Positions 14,001 through 25,065 of a stretch of DNA of 64,000 bases are shown in pieces. The stretch lies in NCBI GenBank assembly GCA_047967505.1, contig CM106539.1; one strand, written 5' to 3'. Position numbers and translations under genes: made by a program. Within the stretch, counting starts at the first letter, position 1, and the number at the start of each line of letters is the position of its first letter. This DNA comes from Dipteris shenzhenensis. Lineage: Eukaryota; Polypodiophyta; Polypodiopsida; Gleicheniales. The notes under the pieces are model-generated. The model saw nothing but the letters and a program-made list of their open reading frames with translations, did not search any database and was not told the origin of the DNA.

Positions 14001-15405
14001 AAAAAAATAATAATAAATAAATTATACGTTTGGGTGAAAAGATTTGTTTCATTATAAAGAGAATCCTGAAAACAACGTGGAGCCATTTACAGATCTCCTC
14101 ACCCTCAGAGCTGTAGCCTCTCGTCTACTAGTTTTAAGGATTTAAAAAGTTTATTTAATGTGCTCTTCTTCTGTCCTAGTAATCTGAGAATTTGAATCTG
14201 CTTGCAAAAGGCTGATAGTTGCTACTTAAGCACGTGTTTGTCTGTCTGTTCATGGTGTGTTCTGTGTAATATATTGTTTGCCTCGTTAGTGGTGGCTTCT
14301 TTATTGTGAATGAATCTTATTAACAATTATAAATGTCAACATATGAAGGATGCTGATGAAACATTTTAAGTGCTACTAATACAGAATTGTTTTGTGTGAG
14401 CAGCTAGTAGAAGCCTTCCATGCGACGCTTGAGGAGGTGGTTGAAGCTGATTATCTACTGGTGTGTGCATGTAGGATATCTGTGTACGCTAAGTAGACCA
14501 TGCTATGTTTGTTTCTAGCCCAGAATCTATATATAAATTGAACTTGTTTGTGTTGGTTTATGCAAAAGCATGTCATTGACAGCAGTGCACCTAATGCGGA
14601 TGAGCAAAGGATAGCGGTGTTGCAAGTGCTAGAGAGCATTGGAGTTCCCAAAGACAAGATCAATAATTGCATGATTGAAGTATGGAATAAGGTTTGTACC
14701 AATTTTGCTTCATCTAGAAAAGGCATGGAACTTGACATTTCTTCACTTCTGCATATCTTATCCTCAATAAGATCTTGTTGCTATGCATATTTTCTGCTTC
14801 TTTGTGTCTCAAGTTTGTCCTTGCCACGTATTTTCGCCTTCTATCTTTCCTGAATTCAACAGTCTTTGAAGGCTTCTGTTACAATTTATAGGAAGATGGG
14901 CCAGTTATCAAATCAACTATCATGTTCCTATGAAAAAATCTGCATGTTAAAATCTTCGCCTGATAAACTAGCTCGGGATTTTGTGTATTTTACTCTATTA
15001 CATTCTTTTGTTGGCTTCTTGCTCTAATGCATGTGGTTTGCTCATTTGCAGGTGGATCTGTCTTCAAAGTCATCTACAAATGATAGTGATTCTCTGAAGT
15101 TAGATGGAATGGAAACTATGACTGAAGTACCTTTACTGAGTTCTGAAAGTAATGCAGAAAAGGAGATTGCTTCAGATGATGATGATACAACCCAGAAGAT
15201 TGTATTTGAGAACGACGATTCAGAAACCATGGATAACTTAAATGTGGAGGAAACAGATGAATACAGAAGTCTGAGCTGGATGTATGAAGGAGTTCCCCGC
15301 TTGGGCACCTCGGTTGTTGAAGGCACTGGCCTAAAAGAACTGCTTCACCTTCTTGATAAAAGACTTGTATCCAGTTCAAAACCCTGGGCGGAGATTGGAA
15401 CCTAA
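2079..15405 (+). CDS. HFLX: HflX-family GTPase, eleven exons, N-terminus missing
   Basis: This is an HflX-type GTP-binding protein, a family known to bind ribosomes and split or recycle them; plant members are usually predicted for organelles. I placed exons at 2079-2141, 2239-2328, 2792-2904, 3674-3742, 3916-4063, 4238-4293, 4423-4473, 13809-13863, 14404-14460, 14569-14691 and 15052-15405. All have GT donors and AG acceptors, and the joined length is 1179 nt, in frame to a TAA. The early exons show the HflX helical region (WGKPVLDRVGLIIEIF, then GAGETEIQLQRRR). Next comes the P-loop GYTNAGKSSL, split across an intron, then DTVGFISDLP (G3) and NKVD (G4, split across the last intron). The last exon has an acidic insert followed by a 'GTGLKELL' G5-like region. 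About 392 residues are visible; plant homologues are longer, so roughly the first third is absent. A chromovirus sits in the long seventh intron. Confidence 0.88.
4484..4530. repeat. (TC)n/(AC)n microsatellite
   Basis: A TC dinucleotide run passes directly into an AC run about 10 bases after the donor site of the 4474-13808 intron of the HflX gene. It is a likely length-variable marker. Confidence 0.85.
5002..5470 (+). repeat. Chromovirus 5' LTR
   Basis: 469 bp, TG...CA ends. It lacks 53 bases that are present in the 3' LTR (10120-10172). The breakpoints share the short word GTAG, which suggests a deletion by microhomology after or during insertion. Confidence 0.95.
5164..5170 (+). promoter_or_regulatory. 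TATA box of the chromovirus LTR
   Basis: TATAAAA sits in the middle of the LTR, 162 bases from its start, and is followed by GAGGCCC. The same box is at 9906-9912 in the 3' LTR. This is the expected place for an RNA polymerase II start of the genomic RNA. Confidence 0.7.
5480..6170 (+). pseudogene. Chromovirus gag (capsid and zinc knuckle), frameshifted
   Basis: The gag region encodes the capsid domain (retrotransposon gag family; recognisable stretches 'KALLWWKELQP' and 'FVDGLPDSYKLQI'). A zinc knuckle CFYCEERGHTKKEC follows at about 6108-6150 and fits CX2CX4HX4C. The capsid frame ends in TAA near 6042-6044. The zinc knuckle continues in another frame, so either one base was lost or gained near 6040, or a ribosomal frameshift is used. 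No convincing start codon was chosen; the open frame runs back into the 5' LTR. The product would form the particle that packages the element RNA. Confidence 0.85.
6171..6680 (+). CDS. Chromovirus aspartic protease region
   Basis: This frame continues from the zinc knuckle. It contains the protease active-site motif LFDPGSSHNFVN; plant chromoviruses often have DPG in place of D(S/T)G. A later IGIEWF segment is typical of the same retropepsin fold. It ends in two adjacent in-frame stops, TGA TAA (6678-6683), and the RT reading frame resumes downstream in the same phase. The stops separate protease from RT, which is unusual for a single gag-pol polyprotein. Confidence 0.82.
   Translation: MVLGPKLQAGPRTAAKGANQVTMTGISVNVITCPLSCNCTFNTSLVGSHDLFRVYGEVRDQQVHILFDPGSSHNFVNYKFVQKMGLSTVPSDHTYEVQLLAGKQFWDRKVEALPIRIQAYTGALTCYVMHLEHVDLLIGIEWFKTHNIQIGWTEHTLSFVDKDTQFCIQ
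6717..9731 (+). CDS. Chromovirus pol: RT, RNase H, integrase, chromodomain
   Basis: An uninterrupted 1004-codon frame. RT motifs are visible from about residue 120 ('WRMCIDYKRLNK', 'YPLPRSDDLIDRLAGAKYFTKIDL', split here as two motifs, and the active site FLDDILVYS). RNase H follows (EADASDYAIGAAL). The integrase has its zinc-binding HHCC part (HPGIHRT...CRVCQ) and the catalytic core (MDFITGLP, SDRDSKF, DGSTEKVNQ). A C-terminal chromodomain follows (YKIKWKDRVEEDATWE). The core has the two Asp and the Glu, but only 32 residues separate the second Asp from the Glu instead of the usual 35, and the common HPQTD is HAQSD. The integrase may therefore be defective. The chromodomain is thought to guide such elements to heterochromatin. 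Ends in TAG just before the polypurine tract. Confidence 0.95.
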   Translation: MQLRNILNNSHYDVYQCVLIPLSSFVVSVINKNELSVFEYRELRMLLDNFKDVFPAQLPEGLPPERAVDHRIDLVPGAQPISVPPYRMSQVEEDELAIQLQDYLNMGYIRPSKSPWGAPVLLRKKKDSSWRMCIDYKRLNKVTIKNRYPLPRSDDLIDRLAGAKYFTKIDLRTGYHQIRIYAKHIGRTAFRTRYGHYEFLVLPFGLTNAPATFQQMMNDLFRDYLGKFVVVFLDDILVYSKTLEDHIGHLRVVLLVLRQHKLYAKMSKCDFFMKEIIYLGHKISSEGISIDLDRIQKVLEWPIPQTVKQLRSFLGFTVFLRKSVRDYSHITAPLTNILKGRGRRSTQPISWNDAMNKAFETLKFSIKEAPVLALPDPTRPYVLEADASDYAIGAALFQEGRPVAFESKKLDDTQYRWPTLEKELYAVVYALKVWRHYLYGSKFLVLTDHQSIKYVCDGSELRGRKARWAELMQDFDFEIRYRKGSLNSVADALSRVKFVNALSFTEISSDLFQSLRGLYATDSHFSSYWQGVQDGSSMVDQDSGIVPPRIQAAGGQWMIRNGLLFRNEKICVPDVLDLKSKILWECHDAPSAGHPGIHRTLSFVKHTFYWPKMRAFIENYVVGCRVCQVTKAERLRSAGLLQPLQIPGNKWESISMDFITGLPRTRKGHDSIWVIVDRLTKMARFLPTRTTISAVQLAHEFVDHLFKLYGLPSDIVSDRDSKFTSNFWTLVFEKLESMSSSDHAQSDGSTEKVNQLVEDMLRAYVSKRQSSWEDYLPMIEFAYNSAKHSSTGYSPFMLMYGFQPKSPVMVGLKGIQNDAAKNFLQDMQEMLQFAKESIRSAQDRDRFYANRHRSPREFSEGTMVYLRIPKESKSLSTGLVPKLSPRYCGPFKVIKRIGPVAYRLELPPDVKVHPVFHVSRLKEVLCADDQLVSPHEIIEVTDLTFIPHEPESILEFRERQIRNRTITEYKIKWKDRVEEDATWETLQNLQRTFPDFLANSGVSS
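9745..10266 (+). repeat. Chromovirus 3' LTR
   Basis: 522 bp with TGTCATG...GTGTCA ends. It is the longer, presumably intact LTR version. It carries a small inverted repeat (CGGGAT...ATCCCG) within the 53 bases that are missing from the 5' LTR. Confidence 0.95.
10272..13808. other. Rest of HflX intron, decayed sequence
   Basis: No exon is seen here. Around 11730-11790 on the plus strand a reading resembling the second half of a gag zinc knuckle (YFAKDCKKRR) hints at an old retrotransposon remnant. A minus-strand open stretch at 10723-10965 is unidentified. Nothing else could be supported. Confidence 0.4.
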
Positions 15406-17380
15406 AATTTTGATCTAAACCTTTGCAACTACAGATTGTAATTTATTCTTGCTCGAACCTATGGGATGGACTTCACTTCGGATTGAACATGCTTAAAGCC
15501 AGGAGTTCTCGAAGATGATAAGAACTTCACCTCAGACACATTCTACCGCTGAGTAGCTGCCAAATTCAAATAGGATTTTTGGCCTAGTTTGCTCAACAGA
15601 ATGATCCAAAGGTGAAGCTTGTTGTAAAGGCTCAGTACAGGGCCTCAGCCAACTCTGATTCAGTGCAGTTACTTTTCATTGATAGGTGCTGATGCGATAT
15701 GGCCTGGCAATTGGTTTTCTCAGTCCTGTTGTGCTTATTCACCAGTTGTAAAACTGTGTCAACTCATGCACCCCGTCAGAGTAGAAAGCATTTGCTGGAA
15801 GGCCAGTGTTACTTGCAGGTGTAATACTACGCTGATCAATAGTGAGGAGCTGGAAGGAACAATTTGTACCTAGAACAATTACAGGAAAGCTGATAACATG
15901 AGCAATTAGTAGTTTGGTTTTTGCAAACGTGAATGTAGAAAGCATTACATTCGAGGTTGTCATACATGATGGACTTACAGATCCCATTATATATGTATTC
16001 TACACAACATTTATACGACTATATTATGTACATATGTCATACAATTAATAGCCCCTCTGAAATTGCTCTTTACAAAAATGAGGGGGGATTTACAAATCCA
16101 AGACAAGATTATTTACTTTTGGAACGCGATCATAATGTCAAAGCTAGTGATGAAATTAACAAAGTGGATTGGAAAGTTATAAAAATGAAGTATGATATTT
16201 ATGGTGCTTGCGGAAGGAACTACGCAAAGGTGGATAGGGTCTAGCATGCTGCTTTCTCAATGATGCTTAGTAGGTAGGCTTGGATTTCGAGCTTGCAATT
16301 AAGGGAAAACTTTGTTATCATTGGATGTGGAAAATTGTGAATAATTGGATCAATTATATGGCTGGAAAATGTCATTGATGAATACATGGGAGGTACACAC
16401 GCACATGCATGCATTCTTGTAGTGCATGATTATGTATATTTATTTGGTACCAATGATTGTATCATGCTAGTAGTAGAAATTGCATCTATTGCCGAATTAT
16501 CTACCAATGGATTCATCATGAGATCATTGCTTGATGAATTGGCCGTGTTTAAGAGACAACACACCATAATCGGAAGTAGTTATCTCTGACATTTATTCTC
16601 TTGCATAGGACGATCTAGTGGTTATAAATATCCATTGACATGTTCATGTGGATTTCTTGTTGTCCATTGTGACAATAGGGCCCAAGCACAGCAGGGTGTG
16701 TATACTATTGGCCGCGAGGTATACTATTGATAAAAGGCTTTTAATGTGTAATGAAGTTTGGTAAAGTCTCCTTGCTTTATTTAGAAAAGAGTTGGTAGTA
16801 TTGAAAGTATGAGTAGATTCTCAAGCAGATCAAAGAGGCACGCATGAAATCTTTGGCAATCAACTTAGTTTTGTACATTCGAAATTTGGGAGTAGGTGCA
16901 TTTAGTGTGTGATGTAATCACTTCTCTAGGCTTGCTTTGTTCCTCTCTGGTGTGTGTGTGTGGTCGCCTCTCTCTCACAGCTCTCCCTCTCATCTTTGAG
17001 GCTTTTCCCAATGTGCCAGGATTCAAAAATTGATTCACAAATTGTTCAAGCTTAACAACCGGCGTGAAAGTTTATCGACATACATCCTCCTCAGCCTCTT
17101 GATCGGTCTTTTGTTTTTTTGAATGATTGGTCGACTTCAGCATGTTGGATCCTTAGAGAGGTCGACTATACTTCCATCATTGGGTTTGTAATTCTTTTTA
17201 AGTGTATTATATGTATGTATTTGTGAGCCAATGGCTAAATTTGTGCGGAAATGTTAGCTTCAGAGCTCAATTATCTTGTTTTTAAATTGTCTCGCAAGTC
17301 AGAGAATCCTCTATGTTTTGTGGATGCAGTTAGATGGCACCTAAGCAATCCAAATCCTCCAGTTTCGAAGGGGTATAGGG
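15406..17380. other. HflX 3' flank and unidentified intergenic DNA
   Basis: The first few hundred bases after the stop are probably the 3' UTR. A plus-strand open stretch at about 15957-16244 contains 'KASDEINKVDWKVIKMKYDIYG' in two pieces, but no family is recognised. The rest shows no gene. Confidence 0.35.
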
Positions 17381-18121
17381 CTAGAAGAATTTTGTCTATT
17401 AATTCAAGCTAAAGCTCGAGATAGCTCCCAAGATGTGGAGATGGTTAATCGATACATGGGGGTCAGAAGAGAGCCAATCGGACAGGGTACCTATTTTCGT
17501 CACTAAAAGAAGAGTGAAAAGTAGGGCTCAAAGAAGTATACAAGGACATCTACAAGCAAGACACCATCATCAACAATGAGGTAGGGGCAACTCTGGCTTG
17601 TGCCTTTGTTGCATACAAGCACGGTGAGAAGGTTGATTGGGCGGATTTTGAAGAAACGGTAATAAGAGGGCACATTTATAAATTGACTCGCCATCTCGTG
17701 CCTCTCATAGATGTGAAGCCACAGAAAGATGTGAAATCATAGGTTTTGAAGCTATCTGCAAATTATGGCTCACAGGTGCTTTACAGGAGAGATGGCCATA
17801 GTTGGTGGATATGCAAACCAGCATGAAGAGAGCCTTGCCCACACTTCTTGTCAGTAATAACAAGCTGCGGCCAAGGAGGAGGCTGAGCTTGTTCTCCACG
17901 AGCACAAGGGTAGTAGAATTCATCTTGAAAGAAAGATGAAAAAGATTGAAGATTTCATTGCAAAGATGCTTGAAGGTGACTTATCTAGTGAGACTGACTT
18001 GGATCATCTAAAGGACTCTAAAGCTGACAAGGAAGTAGATCTTCACAACATTTGCAATGACATTCTAAGTAGAAAAATTCAAAGGCATGGTGTGACAATA
18101 ACATCCAGCGTAGGCAGGTGA
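17380..18121 (+). pseudogene. Unidentified decayed ORF, helical C-terminus
   Basis: Several plus-strand pieces read like a broken protein. One includes GHIYKLTRHLVPLIDV. A charged piece, with KMKKIEDFIAKMLEGD, ends with a lysine/aspartate-rich helix-like tail. Stops and frame changes interrupt it. I do not recognise the family. Given the setting, it is most likely a transposon-derived remnant. Confidence 0.3.
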
Positions 18122-20490
18122 AAGCCCAACCCATAGTATGCACACCTGCAACAATATTTACAAAGAAAATACTTTTCCCAATGAAATATTCTAAAGCATT
18201 TGAATATCAACAAACAAAAGGACAACTAATACTTCTTACCATTTAATTATTAACGCGACCTGTTGTATCATGGTGGTGGCTGGGTGATCGATAGGCCATG
18301 GGGTGAGGTTGTGGATATCATATCTTGCTATGTCATCTCTAGAATTAGACAGACTTAAGGCATCTAGATTTCAATTCTACCTCAACCTCCACATCCATGC
18401 ATAGGAGTCTACATTCTTCAAGGTGCTTTTGTGCTAAGACAATGTCATCTAAGTTGCATTAATTCACTTGATTAATTTAATTCAAAAAAATGTGAAAAAC
18501 GATGAATTTCCCGATTTAAAAAGAATCCAACGATTTTTCCTAATTTATTCGTACGAATATATTATTCGTAAGAATATATTAAGTAACAATTTTAAATCAT
18601 ATATTGTACCATTGAATAGATAATTCACTTTTTATAGCTCCTCAATCCGAGCTACGGATCTCAAGTTATGGGGATCTCCATGGACATAACACGTGATCTA
18701 CAACTGTTTTGTGCTTTGTTGACTTTTGAGAACAAGACTACGTGTCATGAGCAGAGTTGTCATGAGCAATTGCTAGCCAGTTGGATTTCTCCAATGGGTT
18801 TTGTCAATCGGTAAGAAGCACCCATCGAAACCAGTAAGAGTACCAAATTCTCAATAGGGTGTGATGTTTAGCTGCCCAGATATGGATCACTTTGCATTTA
18901 GATGCCTTGTGTACTAGGAGATCCTTTTATGGCATCCTTGTCTTTTCAACATATGGTTTTGGCCCACTCAAAGAGTTTTTGGCACACATTGATTAGTAAC
19001 ATGTGGATGTTTTCCTCGTCGAGGCTTAGAAACATAGAGATTAACTTATATGAGTCAGAGAAGGGCATAGGAGGGAGTGTTAGACCAGTCAAAGGACAAT
19101 CATGGACTCTTTATTCGGTGACCCGAACCAGGGGCAACAAGGGACTAGATGTATCAGAGAGTTAGAGGGCACAACTCGACACACCCGCCAGATGGACACT
19201 AACATGAGGACTACGGATATCTCCTCTCTACTCTTTAAACGGGCCATGGGAGTGACAATGGCACTTGTGAGACAATGAGGTTCCTTTAGAGGGTATAGAG
19301 GACGAGGGAGACTGCAGAAGGAGCAGGAGGGGGCAAGCATACAAAAGATGAATTGAAATTGGTGTGAGACTGCAAGCAGGGATAGACCTACATAGGAAAG
19401 CAAAGGGTCAAAAGATGTATACGAATGATGAGAGTGTCGAAGTAGGAGGGACAATCCTACCAAAGGAAAGAGTGGTACCTTCTAGGGAGCATTATGAGAT
19501 TTTAGGAGTAGAAGCAATTCAACCTGTTGACTTTTCAAGTTTCGAGGGTGGAGAAGAACTTGTTTCAAAGAACCAAGAGATGGAGAAGGTTGTGGAGGTA
19601 GTGTCTGACATCGAGGCATCTATACCTACAACAGGATTTTTGCCTAATGATTTCCCACTTGACATCAATAATACTGTAGGGTTTCCACCAATGACCTGCC
19701 ACTTGGTACTTTGTTTCCCACTACCCCGCAAGAACAAGAAGATTGGTGTAGTGACGAGGTTAATGAAAAAGAGCCATTGACTTGTGTTTAGAGCAAGAGC
19801 CATTGACCTTTGTTGAAACAATAGCCAATGTTTAACCATTGCTTTGTTTTGCAGCAGGGTTAATTGCATGGAGTGAGGCAACACGTTGTGTCCATAAGGC
19901 TCGGTTGGCTGAGTACGCTTTCTGAGTTGTAGGAGCATTTTCATGTGAGAACTTGGTTCATCGGTCATAGAGAAGAACAAGAACGGTGTCTCTCTTATCG
20001 ACCTCATACACAAGTTATCCCAACAAGTGGGAGTTACACTAAACTCAAGTTTCACCTTTTCAGTCCATTTGCATTCAAAATGAAGGGATCTACCACCCAA
20101 AGTGCAGTTCAAATCTGCTGCTCCTAAAATTGTTTGCTACCTTTGACAAAACTGGTAGCCCCTATGATGCCAAATATGGATTGCTAGTGGATGACACTTA
20201 GGAGAAAGGGCTGTGAAACCCTCCACATGCCACTAATTTGACTCCAACTACATTGCCAATCCATATTTCTTATGCTCATAGGTTTCTTTGCGGGCAAAAA
20301 TATTATCTATTTCTGCATGGTGAGTCGTTTTTCCAAGGTGAGCCAATATATAGATAGATAGAGAAGAGAAGCTATTTGTATTTGCCCATCTCCACCTATG
20401 ATTTGGCCCTTTGGTCAAGTGGTATTTATACAATTTGAAAACAGTACCAAGTGTTACAAACCAACACTCTCAATGAAATCCAATAAGAAA
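18122..20490. other. Intergenic region with one unidentified ORF
   Basis: A 138-codon plus-strand open frame at 19364-19780 contains 'PKERVVPSREHYEILGVEAI' and an acidic stretch, but no known domain. The AT-rich part near 18540-18600 contains a small palindromic motif around TTCGTACGAA. No gene is supported. Confidence 0.3.
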
Positions 20491-20493
20491 TAG

Positions 20494-20870
20494 TACTAAA
20501 TACATAGTATGTACTTATATCCAGCTATGTACTATCAAATCTAATGGTATATATATTATTGTTTAGAGTACTACTACTACTAAATACATAGTATATACTT
20601 ATGTAACTGTTAATTCTAACAAATGTATTGTTCAGGGTACTATTAGGATAAAATACGTAGTGTATATATCTAGCTATGTACTATTAGTACTGAATACACA
20701 GTATGTATTGTTCAGGGTACTATTAGGACAAAATACATAGTGTATATATCTAGTTATGTACTATTAATATTGAACACATAGATATATATACTATTGGAGA
20801 GAGTACTATTGATACCAAATACATAGTATGTGCTATGCATAGTATTTATTCGTCCAATATATACATATTG
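20494..20870. repeat. AT-rich minisatellite-like array
   Basis: Irregular units built from 'tacatagt(g/a)tat', 'tatgtactatta' and 'gttcagggtactattagga' recur about five times over 380 bases. The unit length is variable, roughly 60-70 bases. It is non-coding. Confidence 0.75.
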
Positions 20871-23200
20871 GATCTAGAGATGCTTGACAACTTTGAAATT
20901 GTAAGTTTTTTTTCCATAGCTCAAGGATCTGCTTGCTTATTTCTATGAGAACTTTGTAGTAGCGATTGAGCTCATTGGAGTCTACCATGTACCTCTCAAG
21001 CCTGTTTCCAAGCTTGTGTAGAAGCCACCTATCAAATGACTCCCCAACAATGTTGAAGCAAAGAAGGAACAAGTCAACAAGATGGAGAAATCTGATCTCA
21101 TAATCCCTATTGAGCACTTTAAGTGGCTCTCACTAGATTGATCAACCCAAAGAAAAAGACAAAAAATATTTAAGAATGCATACATGACTAAGCATTCATG
21201 AGTCCACAACCAAGCATGGATTCCCTCTCTCCTTCATGGCAAGGTTCATGCACATGTGGGAGACATTTCCTATATGCCTTTACGGATGGGTCCAGTGGAT
21301 ACAACTAGGTGTATATGGTAGAGGAAGATCAATAGAATACTACTTTTGTGATGCCATAGGAGCTTATAAATTCAAGAAAAGGAATTTTGAATGCTCCTCT
21401 CAGCCTTCTAGTGTCCCATCACTCGTCACTGGTATCATCCATCATGTCATCACACACATCTTTGGTGAACATCTCACAAACTTCATGCGGTTATTCTTTG
21501 GTGACATCAAAGGAGTGAGGGCCGTCCTTGACATTCAAGATACCATAGGAAGTTGATTAAGCACTTTTTGTAGATATAGCTTGCCCCCTCATGAGGTTAC
21601 TCTGCCATGATGTTCCTATCCAATGCACTTGTCAACCTAGATTGGAAATGCCAGTAAGAAGGAGGTAGGAGGTGTACTCACCCAACTAGAAGATGAAGGG
21701 CCTTTGGATCTCCCCATCTATTTTTCTAGCCAACAATCAAACTCACTTGAGGCAAACTATTGAATGGCTATAGAGAGGGTGTGTTTGGCTCTGCTATTTG
21801 CACTATGAAAATTTTGTTGATATCTCCCTTATCAAATATTCCTTGAACAAGACATGTTTTGAGAAGGTATAGCACTCATTATTGCTATTTCAAAAGTTTG
21901 ACTTTGAAGTGGTAATACAACAAAGCAAGGAGCACTTTACAGCAACCCACCTCTCTAGGATTGATTCCAAAGAACCCAAAAGTATTTACTAGATGCTTCT
22001 CTATTCCAAGCAAGGGTTGTGTTATATTAGTATGAGCATGTAGCGACCCTTGTCTCCATTGGCACTTTCCTCAAATATAGATAGTGACAAAAAAACACAC
22101 CCTTCTCAAGGATAGACAATAAGACAAAAGCACACGTCCTCAAGGATAGAAAGTGAGACAAAAGCACACCCTTCTCATGAAGTATGCCTAATAACAGATG
22201 ATTGGTGGATATACCAATTGATTGGCACACCCTCTGCATGAAGTATACTTAGTATCAAATGATTGGTGGACAACTCTACCACATGCTATGTGGGTGGGTG
22301 CCACTATTCAGCTTTGATCACTTCTAAGAAGATTATGTAGTTTGACTTATTCAAAGATTAGAGGATTTTTTCATACAGTGCAATAAATGCCAAAATTTGA
22401 GTGCTTGGCTTGATTGTTTGAACAACAATCCAATGAGGAACCAATTTTGTTGGGCCGATCACCCCTCATCCCAATACATTTGGATAGCCACTCATTATGT
22501 CTCTGATGAACAAAAGCGAAGTGACCAAGGACAACACATCTCACGTGTCATGGGGATCTTGAAGGAATGCCGATGGAGCCTCCACTCCAAGCTAATCCTT
22601 GTGAGAGCAATGCAAAGCACGAGCCGTCTGCAAGTGTCACTCAAGTGGCTCTCGGATTGTTGCAATGTGTTTCCACCAGAGAAGAGGGAAGGGGGATAGG
22701 GGAGAAGAGACGGAGAAGGGGAGGTGGGAGAAGGAGGGAGAGGCAGGGGGGAAGGGGATAATGAAGGGGGACGGAGTGGCAAACACAAAGGCACTACAAG
22801 GGAAACAAGAGAACACGGAAATACACTCTTGAAAGAGAAGAGGGAGCTTGTATTCCAAACTTGTGCATACAACAATGAAGACCAAAGTCAACCATTTGGC
22901 ATTTCATACAAGTCACCTTTTGAAGGGAGGGATAACTGTTTTCCTTATACCACTTCCTCTCATATCTCTTTTGTTACAACCACTTGGTCCCATATGGCGC
23001 CAAGGAATTCTCTCAACCTCCTCTTGTCTTCAAATGGCTCTTGTGTTATCCATATACGGGATTCAAATGGCTCTTGTGTTATTCTTGCCATTTGGATGAT
23101 CCCTACGCCTCCCTCTGTCTTAAGCCATTTGAGGCTCAAAACTTGTAGGACTAGGTTGATGTTGAGCCATTTGCAGCTCAAACCCCATCGGACCATTTGC
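20871..23200. other. Unidentified intergenic DNA with short direct repeats
   Basis: Direct repeats include 'aaagcacac(c/g)(c)ttctca' units at 22085-22240 and 'caaatggctcttgtgtta' at about 23031 and 23073. A purine-only G-rich run lies at 22680-22760. The open frames seen here are short and have no recognisable domains. Confidence 0.4.
22676..22765. repeat. Purine-rich (GGGA)n-like tract
   Basis: About 90 bases, almost entirely G and A on the plus strand, with many GGG runs. It could adopt G-quadruplex or triplex structure; this is inferred from composition alone. Confidence 0.6.
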
Positions 23201-24079
23201 AGCTTAAAACCTATATAGCCGGATCTGTCACCGTGCTCCATGGCTGTGGCTGTTAACATGCCCCCCTTCCTATTGTTGCTAAGCCACCCTCGGATCAGCC
23301 ACGCTAGAGTAGGTGAGTGGAGAGGACTGTCTGGAGGACTGTGTAGCGGTCCAGTATGCAAGGGGTGATCTGTGTGAAGTACAACCAGAACTTCCAAAAG
23401 TGGGTGGCATGCATTTCCTTGAAGGTGCGAATGTGATGGCCATGGAGGTTGTGGACTCGAAGGTAGAGGCGGAGGTCCTGGAACTAAGAGGGGCCGATGT
23501 CAGGGTTGAAGACAATCCGATTGTTGAGATTATGGAGCTTATCGTCAATGGGCCGATGGTGAGGCGGTTGAAGTGGACCGTGGCAACCATTGCGGGGTTT
23601 GGAATAGAACCATAGGTGTCGTTGAATGACTAGAGGCGGAAGTAAAATCCCTCCTGAGTCATTCTTTAGGAAAATTGTACTTTGGGAAGTTGTAAAGAAT
23701 ATTTGGGTCTTTTTGTTAGAGCTCTTGGAAGTGGGCCCAGGTCCATCGTCATTCCATGGGCATGTAAAGGGGGTGGATCCACTGATCGTCGTGTGTGTTG
23801 GGATAGTAGTGCCAAAATTTCTCCTTCTTCAAAAAAGGGATGTGCCAATGGGGTTGAAGTTTGGCATCCGAGTCGGTGAGGGGAATGGGTGCATCGGGGG
23901 CTAGGTGGTAACCACCATGTGTGCATTGAATAGGTTCACTGCCAGTCATTGAAGGATTGGATAATGAACTGAGTGAGGGGACGAACTTCCATAATTTCAT
24001 AGAGATGGAGGCCGTTGAGCTGAGCCTCCTAGTCATGCATTAGGACACTGTCGGGAAAGTCTTGGAAGGACTATAGATC

Positions 24080-25065
24080 AGGTTGCCATTGGACATATTT
24101 GAGCGGGGATGAGGTGGGTGCTAGAGGGACATCATCGTCATCCATGGGCATAGGTTCCTCCTTAGTAGTCTTTGCAAGGACGATGGACTGATGGGTGTCA
24201 TCCATGGGCATAGGTTCCTCCTCAGTAGTCCCTACGAGCGATGGATCAATGGGCATAGGTTCAAAATTTGCCAGCTTTAGGAGCGTGTTGAGTGCCTCAT
24301 CTGGAAGGTCGACAAGAGCGTTGGAGGAAATAGACTTGGAGGTCTCGTGTTGTGCAGAGTTGGTGTTGGAGGAGTATTTCGAGAGGTTGGTGCGGGGGAG
24401 AGGGGGTGGGACAGGATTGGTGGGTTGCTGGGGGGGCTGGGGCGGGATCTGAAGGAGGTGGTTGTGGAATTTTGATTGCGAGGGGGGGGGGGTAGAGTTG
24501 AAGATAGCTATGGCTTCCTGCCCTTCCTCCTTGGTGGAAATTCGGGGTAGGTTACATGAATAGTTTCAAAATGGCTGACCAGGGATTCAAGGGAGTCCTA
24601 GAGGGCTTGTAGCACTTGGTTATACATAATGATTATTCCGAGGGGATGGTAGGCAGTGGAGCAGTATGCAACTAGGTGCCCTTTGGTTTGGACGGCGGAG
24701 GCCCGGCCATAGGTCTGCATCCAGTTGATGTCGGCTTGGAGGCTATCGAGAGTGCAGACCCATGGGTTGAGCTTGTCAGGCTTCGTAGTTGCATCCATTC
24801 TGTGGATAGTTTGTGGACTTCGTGTGATTACCCGGCACCATGCTTGGAAGTTTAGCAAGATGGGATGGGCAGCGAGGGTCTGAAGACTAGAAGGATGGAG
24901 GAGGGAGAGATTGGTGGGTTGAAGGTTGAGGGAGAAATATGACATGGTGAGGATGGGGCGACAGTGGTCGGGATTACAACGGAGGATTGTTTGGAGTGCG
25001 TTGGGCGGAAGAGGGGCGATGAGACCAAAGGGTTACCCAGTTGGAGCTTCGGATTCAGGACTATG
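24080..25065 (-). pseudogene. Unidentified transposon-like ORF, minus strand
   Basis: Reading the minus strand from about 25065 gives a long, only mildly broken frame. Recognisable pieces are LIAPLPPNALQTILRCNP, MSYFSLNLQPTNLSLLHPSS and, after a TAG, DSLESLVSHFETIHVTYPEF. It then runs into proline-rich sequence and the repeated acidic unit TTEEEPMPMDD (24120-24260). TAG codons fall where CAG would fit. The family is not recognised; it may be a gag-like or accessory protein of an old element. Confidence 0.4.
24139..24262. repeat. Short tandem repeat, unit 45-60 bp, three copies
   Basis: The word 'atgggcataggttc' starts at 24144, 24204 and 24249. On the minus strand the unit encodes EEPMPMDD in the first two copies. 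Spacing is 60 then 45 bases. Confidence 0.75.

Noticed and set aside
20494-20870. CRISPR-like array
   Set aside because: Units are irregular AT-rich repeats with no constant repeat and unique spacers, in plant-type DNA.
22790-22800. CACTACAAG word as the 5' end of the CACTA element
   Set aside because: The sequence after it does not match the inverted 3' end beyond nine bases, and it lacks the palindromic subterminal repeats.
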